Assembly (NCBI RefSeq): GCF_000472925.1 | Contig: NZ_AXAS01000025.1 | Coordinates: 81,345 to 145,344, forward strand | DNA: 64,000 nucleotides | Direction of reading: 5' to 3' | DNA from: Bradyrhizobium sp. Ec3.3 | Lineage (GTDB): Bacteria > Pseudomonadota > Alphaproteobacteria > Rhizobiales > Xanthobacteraceae | Part shown: positions 34,064 through 42,452 of the stretch, in pieces | How the letters are laid out: every line of letters begins with the position of its first letter | How positions within the stretch are numbered: position 1 is the first letter of the stretch | Notes under the pieces: model-generated | What the model saw: the letters and a program-made list of their open reading frames with translations, nothing else | What the model was told of the DNA's origin: nothing | Databases searched by the model: none | Made by a program: the position numbers and the translations under genes

Positions 34064-35056
34064 TCACTTCACCGCCTGGATGCGCTCCCAGTCGGCCTTG
34101 CGATAGCCCATGCTCTCGAACGCAACGTTCTTCATCACGGTGTCGCGGAACTCATTCTTGTCGACCTCGGTCACCGTCAGGCCCTTGTCCTTGAAGAAGC
34201 CGATCAGCTTGGCTTCGTTCTGCTTGATTTCCTCGGTCGCCTTCGCAGCCGCTTCCTGGGCGACGTCGGTGAAGATCTTCTTGTCCTCGTCGCTGAGCTT
34301 CTTCCAGAGCGCGCCCGACACGACCGTGTTGAGGTGATCGACGATGTGGCCTGTCAGAACGATGTGCTTCTGCACCTCGTAGAACTTCTTGGCCTCGATC
34401 GTGGTCAGCGGGTTCTCCTGGGCCTCGACGGTGCCGTTCTGGAGCGCGAGATAGACCTCCGCGAACGCGATCGGCGCGGTGTTGGCGCCGCAGGCCCGCG
34501 GCATCGCGAGATAGGCCGGCACGTCAGGGACGCGCATCTTGAGGCCCTTCAAGTCGGCGCAAGTCTTGATCGGCTTGTTCGACGAAGTCTGGCGCACGCC
34601 GTAGTAGGTCACCGCGATGATGTGATGGCCGCTCTTGTCCTCATAGCCCTTGGCGAGCTCCTTGAAGATGTCGCTCTTGGTGTAGGCCAGGAGATGGTTG
34701 GCATCGCGGAAAGTGTAGGGATAGTAGGTCACGCCGATCGGCGGGAAACTCTTTGCGGCAAAGCTCGAGCCGGAGATGATGATGTCGACCGAGCCGAGCG
34801 ACAGGCCCTGGTTGAGGTCCGTCTCCTTGCCGAGCTGGGAGGCCGGATAGACGTCGATCTGATAACGCCCATTGGTGCGTTTGCCGATCTCCTGCGCGGC
34901 CCAGACGGAGGCGGTATGGAACGGCTCCGAGGTCTCGTAGACATGGGCCCATTTGAGCTTGGTCTGCGCCACCCCGGCATTGGTCGCAGCCAGCATTGCC
35001 GCGACTGAAGCCGCCAGCACAATCGTCATCTTCCTGAACACTGATTTTTCCTCCAT
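34064..35056 (-). CDS. dctP: TRAP transporter periplasmic solute-binding protein (DctP)
   Basis: This is the receptor of the TRAP importer, 330 residues. It has a signal peptide (about residues 1-30, ending GVAQ), then LKWAHVYETSEPFH, the typical mature start of the DctP/SiaP family. The ligand-binding arginine is expected in GLKMRVPDV, with the conserved asparagine near QENPLTTI. Ligands of this family are carboxylates gripped by that arginine. It is the first transport gene after gntR, 46 bp downstream, and too close to it for a strong promoter of its own. Confidence 0.93.
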   Translation of the reverse strand: MEEKSVFRKMTIVLAASVAAMLAATNAGVAQTKLKWAHVYETSEPFHTASVWAAQEIGKRTNGRYQIDVYPASQLGKETDLNQGLSLGSVDIIISGSSFAAKSFPPIGVTYYPYTFRDANHLLAYTKSDIFKELAKGYEDKSGHHIIAVTYYGVRQTSSNKPIKTCADLKGLKMRVPDVPAYLAMPRACGANTAPIAFAEVYLALQNGTVEAQENPLTTIEAKKFYEVQKHIVLTGHIVDHLNTVVSGALWKKLSDEDKKIFTDVAQEAAAKATEEIKQNEAKLIGFFKDKGLTVTEVDKNEFRDTVMKNVAFESMGYRKADWERIQAVK

Positions 35057-35102
35057 TGTCTAAGTCTTGTTTGCCCGGTCCGATGGTCCGGGCCGCCCAA
35101 AG

Positions 35103-35915
35103 TCATCGCCGCCGCGCGCCGCTGCTCGCGGCCTGCTTTTTTGGCGGTCGTTTTGGCTTTGACGGACGCGCGGCCGATCGTGCCGCCCCGCTGCGGGCGG
35201 ACGCCGGTGCCCCGCCGGCCTCGGCTCCGAAATTTCGTGCAAAGCGCTCCTGCGAGCGCGCCAGATGATCGCGCATGGCGTCACGGGCAGCCTCGGGATT
35301 GCGCGCCGCAATGGCGTTGCGGACGACGCGGTGCTCATCGAGCGCGGCGCGCCAGGTGCGCGGGCTTTCGAAGTAATGCGCGAGCTGCGAAAAATAGGGA
35401 TTGAGGCGCTGGTCGAAGAGCTCGCCGACGACGCGCACGAGAACGGCATTGCCGAGACTGCCGGCGATCGCGACGTGGAAGGCACGATCGTGGACCATCG
35501 AGGCTTCGCCGGGATGCTCGACGTTCTCCATCGCGATCAGGGAGGCGTCGATGCGCGCGAGATCGTCCTTTGTCGCCACGCGCGCGGCCTGCTCGGCGAT
35601 GGCGCCTTCGAGGAATTCGCGAGCGCGGAGCAGCTCGAACGGACCTTCGATCAGCGTTGCGGGAACGGACGTTGCGGGACTAGCGAGCTCGATCACGTAA
35701 ATGCCGGAGCCGACGCGGATGCGGACACGGCCTTCGACCTCGAGCGCGATCAGGGCTTCGCGCACCGTCGGCCGCGATACCCTGAGCTGCTCGGCGAGCT
35801 CGCGCTCGGTCGGCAGCCGGCTTCCGACAGCGTACTCGCCGCTGTCGATCAGAGCCCGCAATTGATCGGCGACCTGGCGATAAAGCCGTCTCGCCTCCAC
35901 AGCTTCCAGCGGCAC
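35103..35915 (-). CDS. GntR-family regulator, FadR/FCD type, of the sugar-acid regulon
   Basis: This 270-residue regulator has an N-terminal winged helix (YAVGSRLPTERELAEQLRVSRPTVREAL at about residues 30-60) and a C-terminal FCD domain that usually binds an organic or sugar acid through a metal. The C-terminus is a basic Arg/Lys/Pro-rich tail. The GTG at 35915 has GGGAGG nearby and is preferred over an ATG at 36005. It resembles UxuR/ExuR-type repressors. It is encoded between the transport/catabolic genes and the divergent uxuB homologue, with palindromes in the shared promoter. Confidence 0.9.
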   Translation of the reverse strand: MPLEAVEARRLYRQVADQLRALIDSGEYAVGSRLPTERELAEQLRVSRPTVREALIALEVEGRVRIRVGSGIYVIELASPATSVPATLIEGPFELLRAREFLEGAIAEQAARVATKDDLARIDASLIAMENVEHPGEASMVHDRAFHVAIAGSLGNAVLVRVVGELFDQRLNPYFSQLAHYFESPRTWRAALDEHRVVRNAIAARNPEAARDAMRDHLARSQERFARNFGAEAGGAPASARSGAARSAARPSKPKRPPKKQAASSGARRR

Positions 35916-35965
35916 GCTGGCCTCCCTGAGAGGGCCTGTCCGGGGCGACGATCCCCGGCGACCCG

Positions 35966-35999
35966 CCAATTTTGGAAAATTGGTCTTACCAATTGACCA
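35966..35999. promoter_or_regulatory. Overlapping palindromic operators of the GntR regulon
   Basis: Three dyads share half-sites. CCAATTTT-GG-AAAATTGG occupies 35966-35983. AATTGGT-CTT-ACCAATT occupies 35978-35994, with perfect 7-bp arms. TGGTC-N9-GACCA occupies 35981-35999. The TGGT-N3-ACCA form is the usual shape of FadR-group GntR sites and resembles the UxuR/ExuR consensus of enterobacteria. It lies 51 bp from the gntR start and 61 bp from the uxuB start. Confidence 0.7.
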
Positions 36000-36059
36000 G
36001 AGCATTGACCGAGGATGGCCGGCATGTCAAGCAGCGGAAAAGTAAAGGGGGAGACGACC

Positions 36060-37526
36060 ATGCGGCTTGGCCGCGCCAATCTCGACCAGCTGCCGTCCGG
36101 CATCCGCCGCCCGGCCTACGACCGTTCCCGCGTCACGCCTGGCATCGTGCATCTGGGCTTAGGGGCCTTTCATCGGGCCCATCAGGCCGTCGTCATCGAC
36201 GATTGCCTCGCGGCCGGCGCGCCCGCCTGGGGCATCATCGGCGCGAGCCTGCGCAGCCCCGATACCCGCGACGCGCTCTCCCCGCAGGATCATCTCTACA
36301 CGGTCGCGGTGCGCTCGGCCGAAGGCACCGACCATCGCGTGATCGGCGCGCTCGTCGGCAGCGAGGTCGCGCGCGAGGATCCGTCGCGACTGATTGCGAA
36401 GATGGCCGATTCCGCCATCCGCATCGTCTCGCTCACGGTCACCGAGAAGGGCTATTGCCACACGCCGCAGACCGGCGATCTCGATGAGCGGCATCCGGAC
36501 GTCGTGCATGACCTCAACAATTTCGACGCGCCGCGTTCGGCGCCCGGCTTCATCGTCGCCGCGCTGGCGCGGCGGAGGACGCAAGGGCTTGCCCCCTTCA
36601 CCGTGCTGTGCTGCGACAACCTCGCGGCCAACGGTCGCACCGTGCAACGGATCGTCACGCAGTTTGCCGCGCTGCGGTCGAAGGATCTCGGCAAGTGGAT
36701 CTGCGAGAACGTCGCCTTCCCCTGCACCATGGTCGACCGCATCGTCCCGGAAACGACCGATGCCGATCGCGCGGCTATCTCAACCGCGCTCGGAATGCAG
36801 GATGCCTGGCCGGTGATGACCGAGCCGTTCACGCAATGGGTGGTCGAGGATCGTTTCTCCGCGGGCCGCCCCGATCTTGCCGCCGCTGGTGTCGAGCTCG
36901 TCACTGACGTCAAGCCGTTCGAGCTGATGAAGCTGCGGCTGCTCAATGCCAGCCATTCGGCGCTGGCCTATCTCGGCTATCTCGCGGGCTACGAGACCAT
37001 CGCCGACACCATGCGTGATCCGCACTTCGCAAGGCTTGCCGCGGGCGTGATGGAGGATGCTGCGGTGACGCTGACGATGCCGGCAGGCACCGATCTTTCC
37101 GCCTATCGGGCGTCGCTGCTGAAGCGCTTTGCCAATCCGGCGCTGCACCACCGCACCTGGCAGATCGCCATGGACGGCTCGCAAAAGCTGCCGCAGCGAC
37201 TGCTCGGCACGATCCAGGACCGGTTGCGCCGGGACCTGCCGATCGAGACGCACGCGCTCGCGGTCGCAGGCTGGATGCGCTACGTCACGGCAATCGACGA
37301 GCAGGGCCGCGCAATCGACGTGCGCGACCCGCTTGCGCGCGACTTCGCAGGCATTGCGCACGAGCAAGGTCCGGTTGCGGAGCGTCTTGCTCCGGCGCTG
37401 CTTGGCATTGGCAAGGTGTTCGGCTCGCTCGGCACCAACCCGCGGCTGCGCGAGGTGGTGACCGACGCGCTTGGCAAGCTCTATGCGCATGGCGCTCGGC
37501 GGACGGTGGAGAGCTGCTGCTCCTGA
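36060..37526 (+). CDS. uxuB: Mannitol dehydrogenase-family oxidoreductase, D-mannonate oxidoreductase (fructuronate reductase)-like
   Basis: This long-chain NAD-dependent dehydrogenase has 488 residues. GIVHLGLGAFHRAHQ near residue 32 is the hallmark nucleotide-binding start of the mannitol/fructuronate/altronate group, and MKLRLLNASHSALAYLGYLAG carries the conserved catalytic Lys/Asn/His region. It should reduce D-fructuronate to D-mannonate for UxuA; D-mannitol or D-arabinitol dehydrogenase is an alternative. The ATG at 36060 follows GGGGGAG, so I prefer it over 36015. It is divergent from gntR and probably belongs to the same regulon. Confidence 0.88.
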   Translation: MRLGRANLDQLPSGIRRPAYDRSRVTPGIVHLGLGAFHRAHQAVVIDDCLAAGAPAWGIIGASLRSPDTRDALSPQDHLYTVAVRSAEGTDHRVIGALVGSEVAREDPSRLIAKMADSAIRIVSLTVTEKGYCHTPQTGDLDERHPDVVHDLNNFDAPRSAPGFIVAALARRRTQGLAPFTVLCCDNLAANGRTVQRIVTQFAALRSKDLGKWICENVAFPCTMVDRIVPETTDADRAAISTALGMQDAWPVMTEPFTQWVVEDRFSAGRPDLAAAGVELVTDVKPFELMKLRLLNASHSALAYLGYLAGYETIADTMRDPHFARLAAGVMEDAAVTLTMPAGTDLSAYRASLLKRFANPALHHRTWQIAMDGSQKLPQRLLGTIQDRLRRDLPIETHALAVAGWMRYVTAIDEQGRAIDVRDPLARDFAGIAHEQGPVAERLAPALLGIGKVFGSLGTNPRLREVVTDALGKLYAHGARRTVESCCS

Positions 37527-37543
37527 TCCCAAAATCCTGACGG

Positions 37544-37747
37544 TTAGACGCCAAGCGCGGCTTCGCCCGGCTCACGCCCGGGCACGCTCAGATGGACCTC
37601 GTGCCCCTGACGGATTGCGAGCGAGGCTGCGGCGGCGGCCGACTCGAAGGCCGATTCCTTGGTCTCGTACTCGCCGTTGATGTTGCCGTCATGCAGCACG
37701 CCCCATTGGTCGCGCACCGGCACGATCGCGTATTGAGCAAGTCCCAT
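37544..37747 (-). CDS. Small DUF2188-like protein
   Basis: This 67-residue protein has the pattern YAIVPVRDQWGVLHDG...YETKESAFESAAAAAS followed by VHLSVPG. That resembles the DUF2188 beta-beta-alpha-beta fold, in which a short sheet packs on one helix. GGGAGAGGG precedes the ATG. It is convergent with the uxuB homologue (17 bp between stops). Function unknown. Confidence 0.65.
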   Translation of the reverse strand: MGLAQYAIVPVRDQWGVLHDGNINGEYETKESAFESAAAAASLAIRQGHEVHLSVPGREPGEAALGV

Positions 37748-37887
37748 GGGTCCCTCTCCCGAGGCTCGATCTTGTTGCGTTCGCCGGATACAACGCTGGC
37801 CATGAGCCGCCGTTCCGCCGGAACACCACAGCCCAATCGACGGAAATTGCTCTTGATTTTTACCCGCGGTTGGCCCACCCGGGAGGT

Positions 37888-38298
37888 ATGAGCAAGAGCG
37901 CGATCATCGCCGTCAACGCAGCCTTCTATGCCGCCTTCGCGGCCGGCGACGTCGCGGCCATGGAACGGCTGTGGGCCGACGACGACGGCATCTCCTGCGT
38001 CCATCCCGGCTGGCCCGGCATCATCGGCCGCGCCACGGTGATGGGGAGCTGGCGCGACATCCTGCAGAACCCGAGCCGGCCGCAGATCGCCTGCGCGGAG
38101 CCGCATGCGATCGTCGAAGGCGACAGTGGACGGGTGCTGTGCATCGAGATCGTCGACGGCACCGCGCTTGCCGCCACCAATCATTTCCGGCGCATCGGCA
38201 ACGCCTGGCTGCTCGTCCATCACCAGTCGAGCCCGATTGCGCAGATCGTCGAACAGACGCACGACGATCCACCGGGACCGAGCCGCAGCTTCCACTAA
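37888..38298 (+). CDS. SnoaL/NTF2-like (DUF4440-type) protein
   Basis: This 136-residue cone-shaped alpha+beta protein starts with a helix followed by FYAAFAAGDVAAMERLWADDD and VHPGWPGIIGRATVMGSWRDIL. This is the pattern of SnoaL-like/nuclear transport factor 2 domains with a His-Pro-Gly-(W) pocket. It is probably a small enzyme or ligand binder of unknown role. The start lies between the ATG at 37888, with GGGAGG very close, and a TTG at 37870. Its TAA stop is the first three bases of the repeat at 38296. Confidence 0.8.
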   Translation: MSKSAIIAVNAAFYAAFAAGDVAAMERLWADDDGISCVHPGWPGIIGRATVMGSWRDILQNPSRPQIACAEPHAIVEGDSGRVLCIEIVDGTALAATNHFRRIGNAWLLVHHQSSPIAQIVEQTHDDPPGPSRSFH

Positions 38299-38446
38299 AG
38301 CGCGATGAGATTGGAAGAATCGTCATCGCGCTTTTAGTCTATTGTTTGAGCATGATCTCCGCGCAAACGCGTTCCGCGTTTGTCGCGAGGGAAAACCGCT
38401 ACACGCTTTGCGCTAACGCGGCCCTTCGGGTCCGGGTCATGCTCGA
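38296..38446. repeat. 151-bp composite intergenic repeat (family C, copy 2)
   Basis: This is an inverted copy of 17336-17488 with the same order of parts: TAAAGCGCGATGAG edge, CATCGCGCTTT arm, GAGCATGATCTCCGCGCAAA, GCGTTCCGCGTTTGTCGCGA, and a final GGGTCCGGGTCATGCTCGA. It lies between the convergent SnoaL-like and MetQ-like genes. The SnoaL-like stop TAA is made by its first bases. Confidence 0.85.
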
Positions 38447-38453
38447 GCGCAGA

Positions 38454-39236
38454 TCACCAGCTCGGCAGCACCGCACCCTTGAACTTGGTCAGCACGAACT
38501 CCTTGACCTCTGGCGTGTGGTAGCTGTCGACGAGGATCTTGACCCACGGCTTGTTCTTGTCGGCGGCGCGGACGGCGATCAGGTTGACGTAGGGCCCCTT
38601 GGGATCCTCGCGCAGAATCGGGTCCTTCACCGGATCAAGTCCGGCCTGCGTCGCGTAGTTGGTGTTGATCGCCGCAGCATCGACGTCGTCGAGCGCGCGC
38701 GGTGCCTGTGCCGCATCGACTTCGATGAATTTCAGCTTTTTAGGATTTTCGGTGATGTCGAGCACCGTCGGCTTGAAGCCGACGCCATCCTTCAGCTTGA
38801 TCACGCCCTTGTCGCGCAACAGCAGCAGAACGCGCCCGCCATTGGTCGGATCGTTCGGGATCGAGACCTTGCCGCCGTCGGGAATGTCGGCCCAGTTCTT
38901 GTGCTTCTTCGAATAGACCCCGATCGGGAAATTGACGGTCAGCCCCACCGCCTCGATCTTGTAGCCGCGATCGGCCTTCTGGTTGTCGAGATAAGGCTGG
39001 TTCTGAAACGAGTTGGCCTGGATGTCGGCGGCATCGAGCGCGGCGTTCGGCACGACATAGTCGGAAAACTCGACGAGCTGGATATCGAGCCCGTTCTTCG
39101 CTGCGATCGGCTTCACCGCCTCGAGGATCTGCGCATGCGGCCCCGGGGTCACGCCAATCTTGATGGTCTCCGCCGAAGCCGCCGCCGACCAGGCGGCGAG
39201 CACGGTCGAAAGAATCAGAACGGAACGAAACGACAT
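38454..39236 (-). CDS. metQ: MetQ/NlpA-family periplasmic methionine-type binding protein
   Basis: This is a NlpA-family binding protein, 260 residues from the ATG at 39236, with GGAG seven bases upstream. The signal peptide (about residues 1-22) ends AASA. No lipobox cysteine is seen, so the protein should be soluble rather than a lipoprotein as in E. coli. KIGVTPGPHAQILE and NSFQNQPYLDNQK are typical MetQ segments. No metN or metI gene is next to it, so it is an orphan in this window. The ligand could be methionine or a related compound. Confidence 0.85.
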   Translation of the reverse strand: MSFRSVLILSTVLAAWSAAASAETIKIGVTPGPHAQILEAVKPIAAKNGLDIQLVEFSDYVVPNAALDAADIQANSFQNQPYLDNQKADRGYKIEAVGLTVNFPIGVYSKKHKNWADIPDGGKVSIPNDPTNGGRVLLLLRDKGVIKLKDGVGFKPTVLDITENPKKLKFIEVDAAQAPRALDDVDAAAINTNYATQAGLDPVKDPILREDPKGPYVNLIAVRAADKNKPWVKILVDSYHTPEVKEFVLTKFKGAVLPSW

Positions 39237-39397
39237 TCTTGGTCTCCAACGGAATTCATGGTCACTGGCCCCCGTCATCTCTCGCTTGGCCGGCGAAATC
39301 AATGAAATGGAAGTTCAAATTTGCCGTTGCAACGGGGTGCGGCTTCTCCGCACGCGGCCAAAAGGGGAATGGAGGCGGCGTCGCAACGGTGGCTGTT

Positions 39398-39500
39398 CCT
39401 CATCCTGAGGAGCGCGAAGAACGCGTCTCGAAGGATGATGGCCCGGCAGGTGGCCCTCGTCCTTCGAGGCGCGCGCAAGCGCGCGCTCCTCAGGATAAGG
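39398..39500. repeat. Long palindromic intergenic repeat (family E)
   Basis: The outer arms CCTCATCCTGAGGAGCGC and GCGCTCCTCAGGATAAGG, and the inner arms TCTCGAAGGATGA and TCGTCCTTCGAGG, form a nested hairpin of 103 bp in the 306-bp gap between the metQ start and the next stop codon. It belongs to a repeat class that is common in Bradyrhizobium intergenic DNA. Nothing else is seen in this gap. Confidence 0.8.
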
Positions 39501-39542
39501 GATCGATACCGTTACCGACGGCCCCGCTGCCGATGATGCGTG

Positions 39543-40607
39543 TCAGCTCGCGCCGGAGCCGCCCTGCACGATCTTCTCGTTCAGCTTCTGATCGACGGTC
39601 TCGACCGTGCGGTCGATCTCGGCATTGGGGACGCCGAGCTGATGCGAGATCAGCTTCACCAGGAGATCGACCCGCTCGATGAACGGCGCGCCGGCGGCGA
39701 CCGCGCGTGCGGCAGACGACGGCTTGAGCAGGCTCTCCGCCGCCTTGGCGTATTTCTCGAATGGCACCTGATCCTTCGGATCGGCGCCGAGACGCCGCGC
39801 GAGCGCATCGACGTGATCGTAGATCGATTGCGAGCGCTTCAGATCAGTGTGCACGGCATCGCGGATCGACTGCGGCTCGTGCGGCGTGATGCAGCGGTAG
39901 TTGCCGGTGAGCAGCATCGACCATTTCGCGAGCGGCACGAACAGCGAGTCGAACACCTTGAGCTTCACGGGCACGTCGTGGCCGTCGAGCGTGACCGCTT
40001 CGATATCGGCCTCGAGCTCGCGCAGCACCTTGTTGTGCTTCTCGTCCTCGAACACCGACGCCTTGAAGTTGGTGGGCAGGCCGACGTGCAGCACGTTCGC
40101 CGCTTCTTCCGGCGGACGGAAGGCTTGCGGATCGGGTGAGCAGAGCGTCACCAGCCCCGGCTTGAAGCGCTCCCACACCTGCGCATTGGTATAGGCTTCC
40201 TCGAGGTCCATGCCTGACAGCGCCGGGATGCGCTTGAGGTAAGGCAAGGGCGGCATATTCATGATCGACAGGCAGGGAAGCCCCGCTTCCGCGATCTTGA
40301 TCATGAGCACGCGCACGGTGTGATTGGTGTATTGCGGCTCCTGCATCGCAAGGCCGACGAGATCATAGCGGGAGACGTCGACATTGCCCGGCGTCACCGC
40401 GTCGAGCTTGCCGGGCAGGTCGCGCGAGAAGATCGCGCGGTACACCGCCTCGTCGCGCAGCTTGATACGCACTTCGGTACCGTCGCGATTGATCAGCTCG
40501 GCCGTCTTTGCCCGGCACACCAGGGTCACATTGTGACCCGCCATCAAAAGCTTGGTCCCCAGCAGGGAGCCGTAGGAGGCCCCAAGGATCAAAATGTTGC
40601 GCGCCAT
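39543..40607 (-). CDS. Ketopantoate reductase-like NAD(P)-binding protein
   Basis: This 354-residue protein has an N-terminal Rossmann fold (MARNILILGASYGSLLGTKL) that resembles ketopantoate reductase (ApbA/PanE) and opine dehydrogenase N-domains. The glycine motif is GASYGS, with VCRAKTAELI as the ribose-binding strand end. The C-terminal region is helical and longer than in PanE (usually about 300 residues), so true pantothenate synthesis is doubtful. No operon partner is close. The substrate is unknown, perhaps another 2-oxo acid. Confidence 0.75.
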   Translation of the reverse strand: MARNILILGASYGSLLGTKLLMAGHNVTLVCRAKTAELINRDGTEVRIKLRDEAVYRAIFSRDLPGKLDAVTPGNVDVSRYDLVGLAMQEPQYTNHTVRVLMIKIAEAGLPCLSIMNMPPLPYLKRIPALSGMDLEEAYTNAQVWERFKPGLVTLCSPDPQAFRPPEEAANVLHVGLPTNFKASVFEDEKHNKVLRELEADIEAVTLDGHDVPVKLKVFDSLFVPLAKWSMLLTGNYRCITPHEPQSIRDAVHTDLKRSQSIYDHVDALARRLGADPKDQVPFEKYAKAAESLLKPSSAARAVAAGAPFIERVDLLVKLISHQLGVPNAEIDRTVETVDQKLNEKIVQGGSGAS

Positions 40608-41126
40608 GCTCTCTCTTTCACAAACAATCTCTGCGATCCCAGACCTCCTGGGCGGCGCGACGATGCCAAGTCTCTAAGCGCCTTGCGGTTTTACCCCCAC
40701 CACATCAGGTATTTGGTATGCCAGCAATGTGGAGCGGTGTCTATCGTGAATTGACGAGCTCTCGCAATCGCCTCGTGGAGGCGGTTCAAATCATTGCGGC
40801 CCCTCCGCGCCAACGCTGCCTGGGCCTCTACCGCAGCCCGGCCCACATTTCGTGACGACTATCGAACCTTCGCTTTCCCGAGCTGAGGCGATTCGCCTTA
40901 TTCGATAAATCAGAATTATTGCAAATATCGATATCTCCCCGCTGCCTGCGCTCGCCGGGGCCCTCCCGGAACCAACTCAAATTTGAGCGATTCCATTGCA
41001 CCAACGTTAAGTCAGGTTAGAGGCGCGGGCCCGGGCTTTACCGCTCGTTCAAGCATGTGATGGCGAAGTGGCGCTGTTTCCTCGAGTTGTTTTGCTTTGA
41101 ACATTTTCAAGCCGCGAGTTGCCCCC
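40608..41126. other. 519-bp intergenic region without a recognised gene
   Basis: No frame here has both a start signal and protein-like composition. The part around 40905-40945 is AT-rich (GATAAATCAGAATTATTGCA, then ATATCGATATC, a perfect palindrome) and may hold the promoter of the DUF2336 gene. I see no repeat or RNA gene. Confidence 0.5.
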
Positions 41127-42242
41127 ATGGTCGAAACCACGTCGCTCCTGCTCGATCTGGAAGAGACTGTTGCAAAAGGAAATCCCGAGAGCTGTCTGCG
41201 GGCGATGTGGCACGCGACCGATCTCCTGATCGCTGGGACCTATTCCGAAGACCAAATCTGGACTTTCGGCGAGATCATCGGCCGCCTTGCCCAGGAGATC
41301 GAAACGACGGCACGTGCGCGGCTGGCGGGAAAACTGGCCGCCAGCAACAATGCGCCCTACAAGCTGACGAGCCAGCTCGCCTCCGACGACTGCATCGACG
41401 TGGCCTGGCCTATCCTCAGGCAATCGCAGCGCCTGGACACCGAGACCTTGATCGCTTGTGCCAGGAGCAAGAGCCAGCAGCATCTGCTCGCGATCTCCCA
41501 GCGACAGTCTGTTCCAGAGGCAGTGACTGATGTCCTCGTGGTCCGCGGCGGCAACGAGGTCGTCAACTCGGTCGCGGCAAACAAGGGTGCAAGCTTTTCG
41601 AATTCCGGCTTCCTGCACCTCGTGCGGCGTTCCGAAGGAGATTCGATCCTCGCTGAATCCGTCGGGCTGCGAAAGGACATCCCCCGGCATCTGTTCCATC
41701 AGCTTATCGCCAAAGCTTCCGCAGAAGTGCGTGAGAAGCTCGAGCGCGAGCGGCCCGATATCGCGCCGCAGATTCACCGGGTCGTCGTCGACATCACCGG
41801 CGCGGTGCACGCCAGATTCGGCCCGGCTTCCAAGGATTATTTCACCGCCAAGCGGACGGTCGCAAAGCTGCACGAGCGCGGCGAGCTGACCGAAGACAAG
41901 GTCTTCGAGTTCGCCCACTCTCTCAAGTTCAACGAAACGGCCGTCGCGCTATCCTTGCTGTGCCCATTGCCCGTCGACATCGTCGAACGCGCATTGATCG
42001 AACGGGATCGCGAGCCTGCACTGATCCTGGCCAGATCGCTGAATTTCTGCTGGCCGACCACGATGGCACTTTTGTTCCTCGGGGCACCCAACTATCGCAT
42101 CACGGCCGGCGAGCTCGAACGGTTGAAGCTCGATTTTCATCGTCTCGACGGCAAGGCCTGCCGAGGAATCATCGCCCTGTACCGATCCCGCAAGGACGAA
42201 GCCGGAAGCGGCCCCTTCCAGCGTCCCCGGAACGCGATCTAG
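41127..42242 (+). CDS. DUF2336 domain protein
   Basis: This is a 371-residue, all-helical, repeat-like protein of the DUF2336 family, found almost only in Alphaproteobacteria. It carries successive helical pairs such as DVAWPILRQSQRLDTETLI and VTDVLVVRGGNEVVNSVAANKGA, the characteristic motif of the family. No signal peptide or membrane segment is seen. The function of the family is not established; links to cell-cycle or stress signalling have been suggested by domain context. A TTG start at 41097 is possible. It stands alone. Confidence 0.85.
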   Translation: MVETTSLLLDLEETVAKGNPESCLRAMWHATDLLIAGTYSEDQIWTFGEIIGRLAQEIETTARARLAGKLAASNNAPYKLTSQLASDDCIDVAWPILRQSQRLDTETLIACARSKSQQHLLAISQRQSVPEAVTDVLVVRGGNEVVNSVAANKGASFSNSGFLHLVRRSEGDSILAESVGLRKDIPRHLFHQLIAKASAEVREKLERERPDIAPQIHRVVVDITGAVHARFGPASKDYFTAKRTVAKLHERGELTEDKVFEFAHSLKFNETAVALSLLCPLPVDIVERALIERDREPALILARSLNFCWPTTMALLFLGAPNYRITAGELERLKLDFHRLDGKACRGIIALYRSRKDEAGSGPFQRPRNAI

Positions 42243-42452
42243 CGGTCGTCCCGCGGGCCCTTGATGCAGGGACGTCCTGCGAGAAATCGCCATCGCGTGC
42301 TCGCCGACGAACACGTTTTCCGCTATTGGACCGGTGGATCTGCCGGGCTTCATCCTCGCCGGACTTTGCTGCGCGAATGCCGGAGCTTCTGGTGAACCGG
42401 CTCCTCGGGCGTACGCCGGTGCGCGGCCCGTCGCAATCGCGGAGACATTACG

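Noticed and set aside
17336..38446. Insertion sequence or composite transposon bounded by the inverted 151-bp repeats
   Set aside because: No transposase or integrase gene lies between them, the genes are ordinary chromosomal genes, and no target duplications are seen.
40508..40855. 115-codon plus-strand frame
   Set aside because: It is partly antisense to the ketopantoate reductase-like gene, and its composition (many Ser, Arg, Cys, Pro) is unlike a folded protein.
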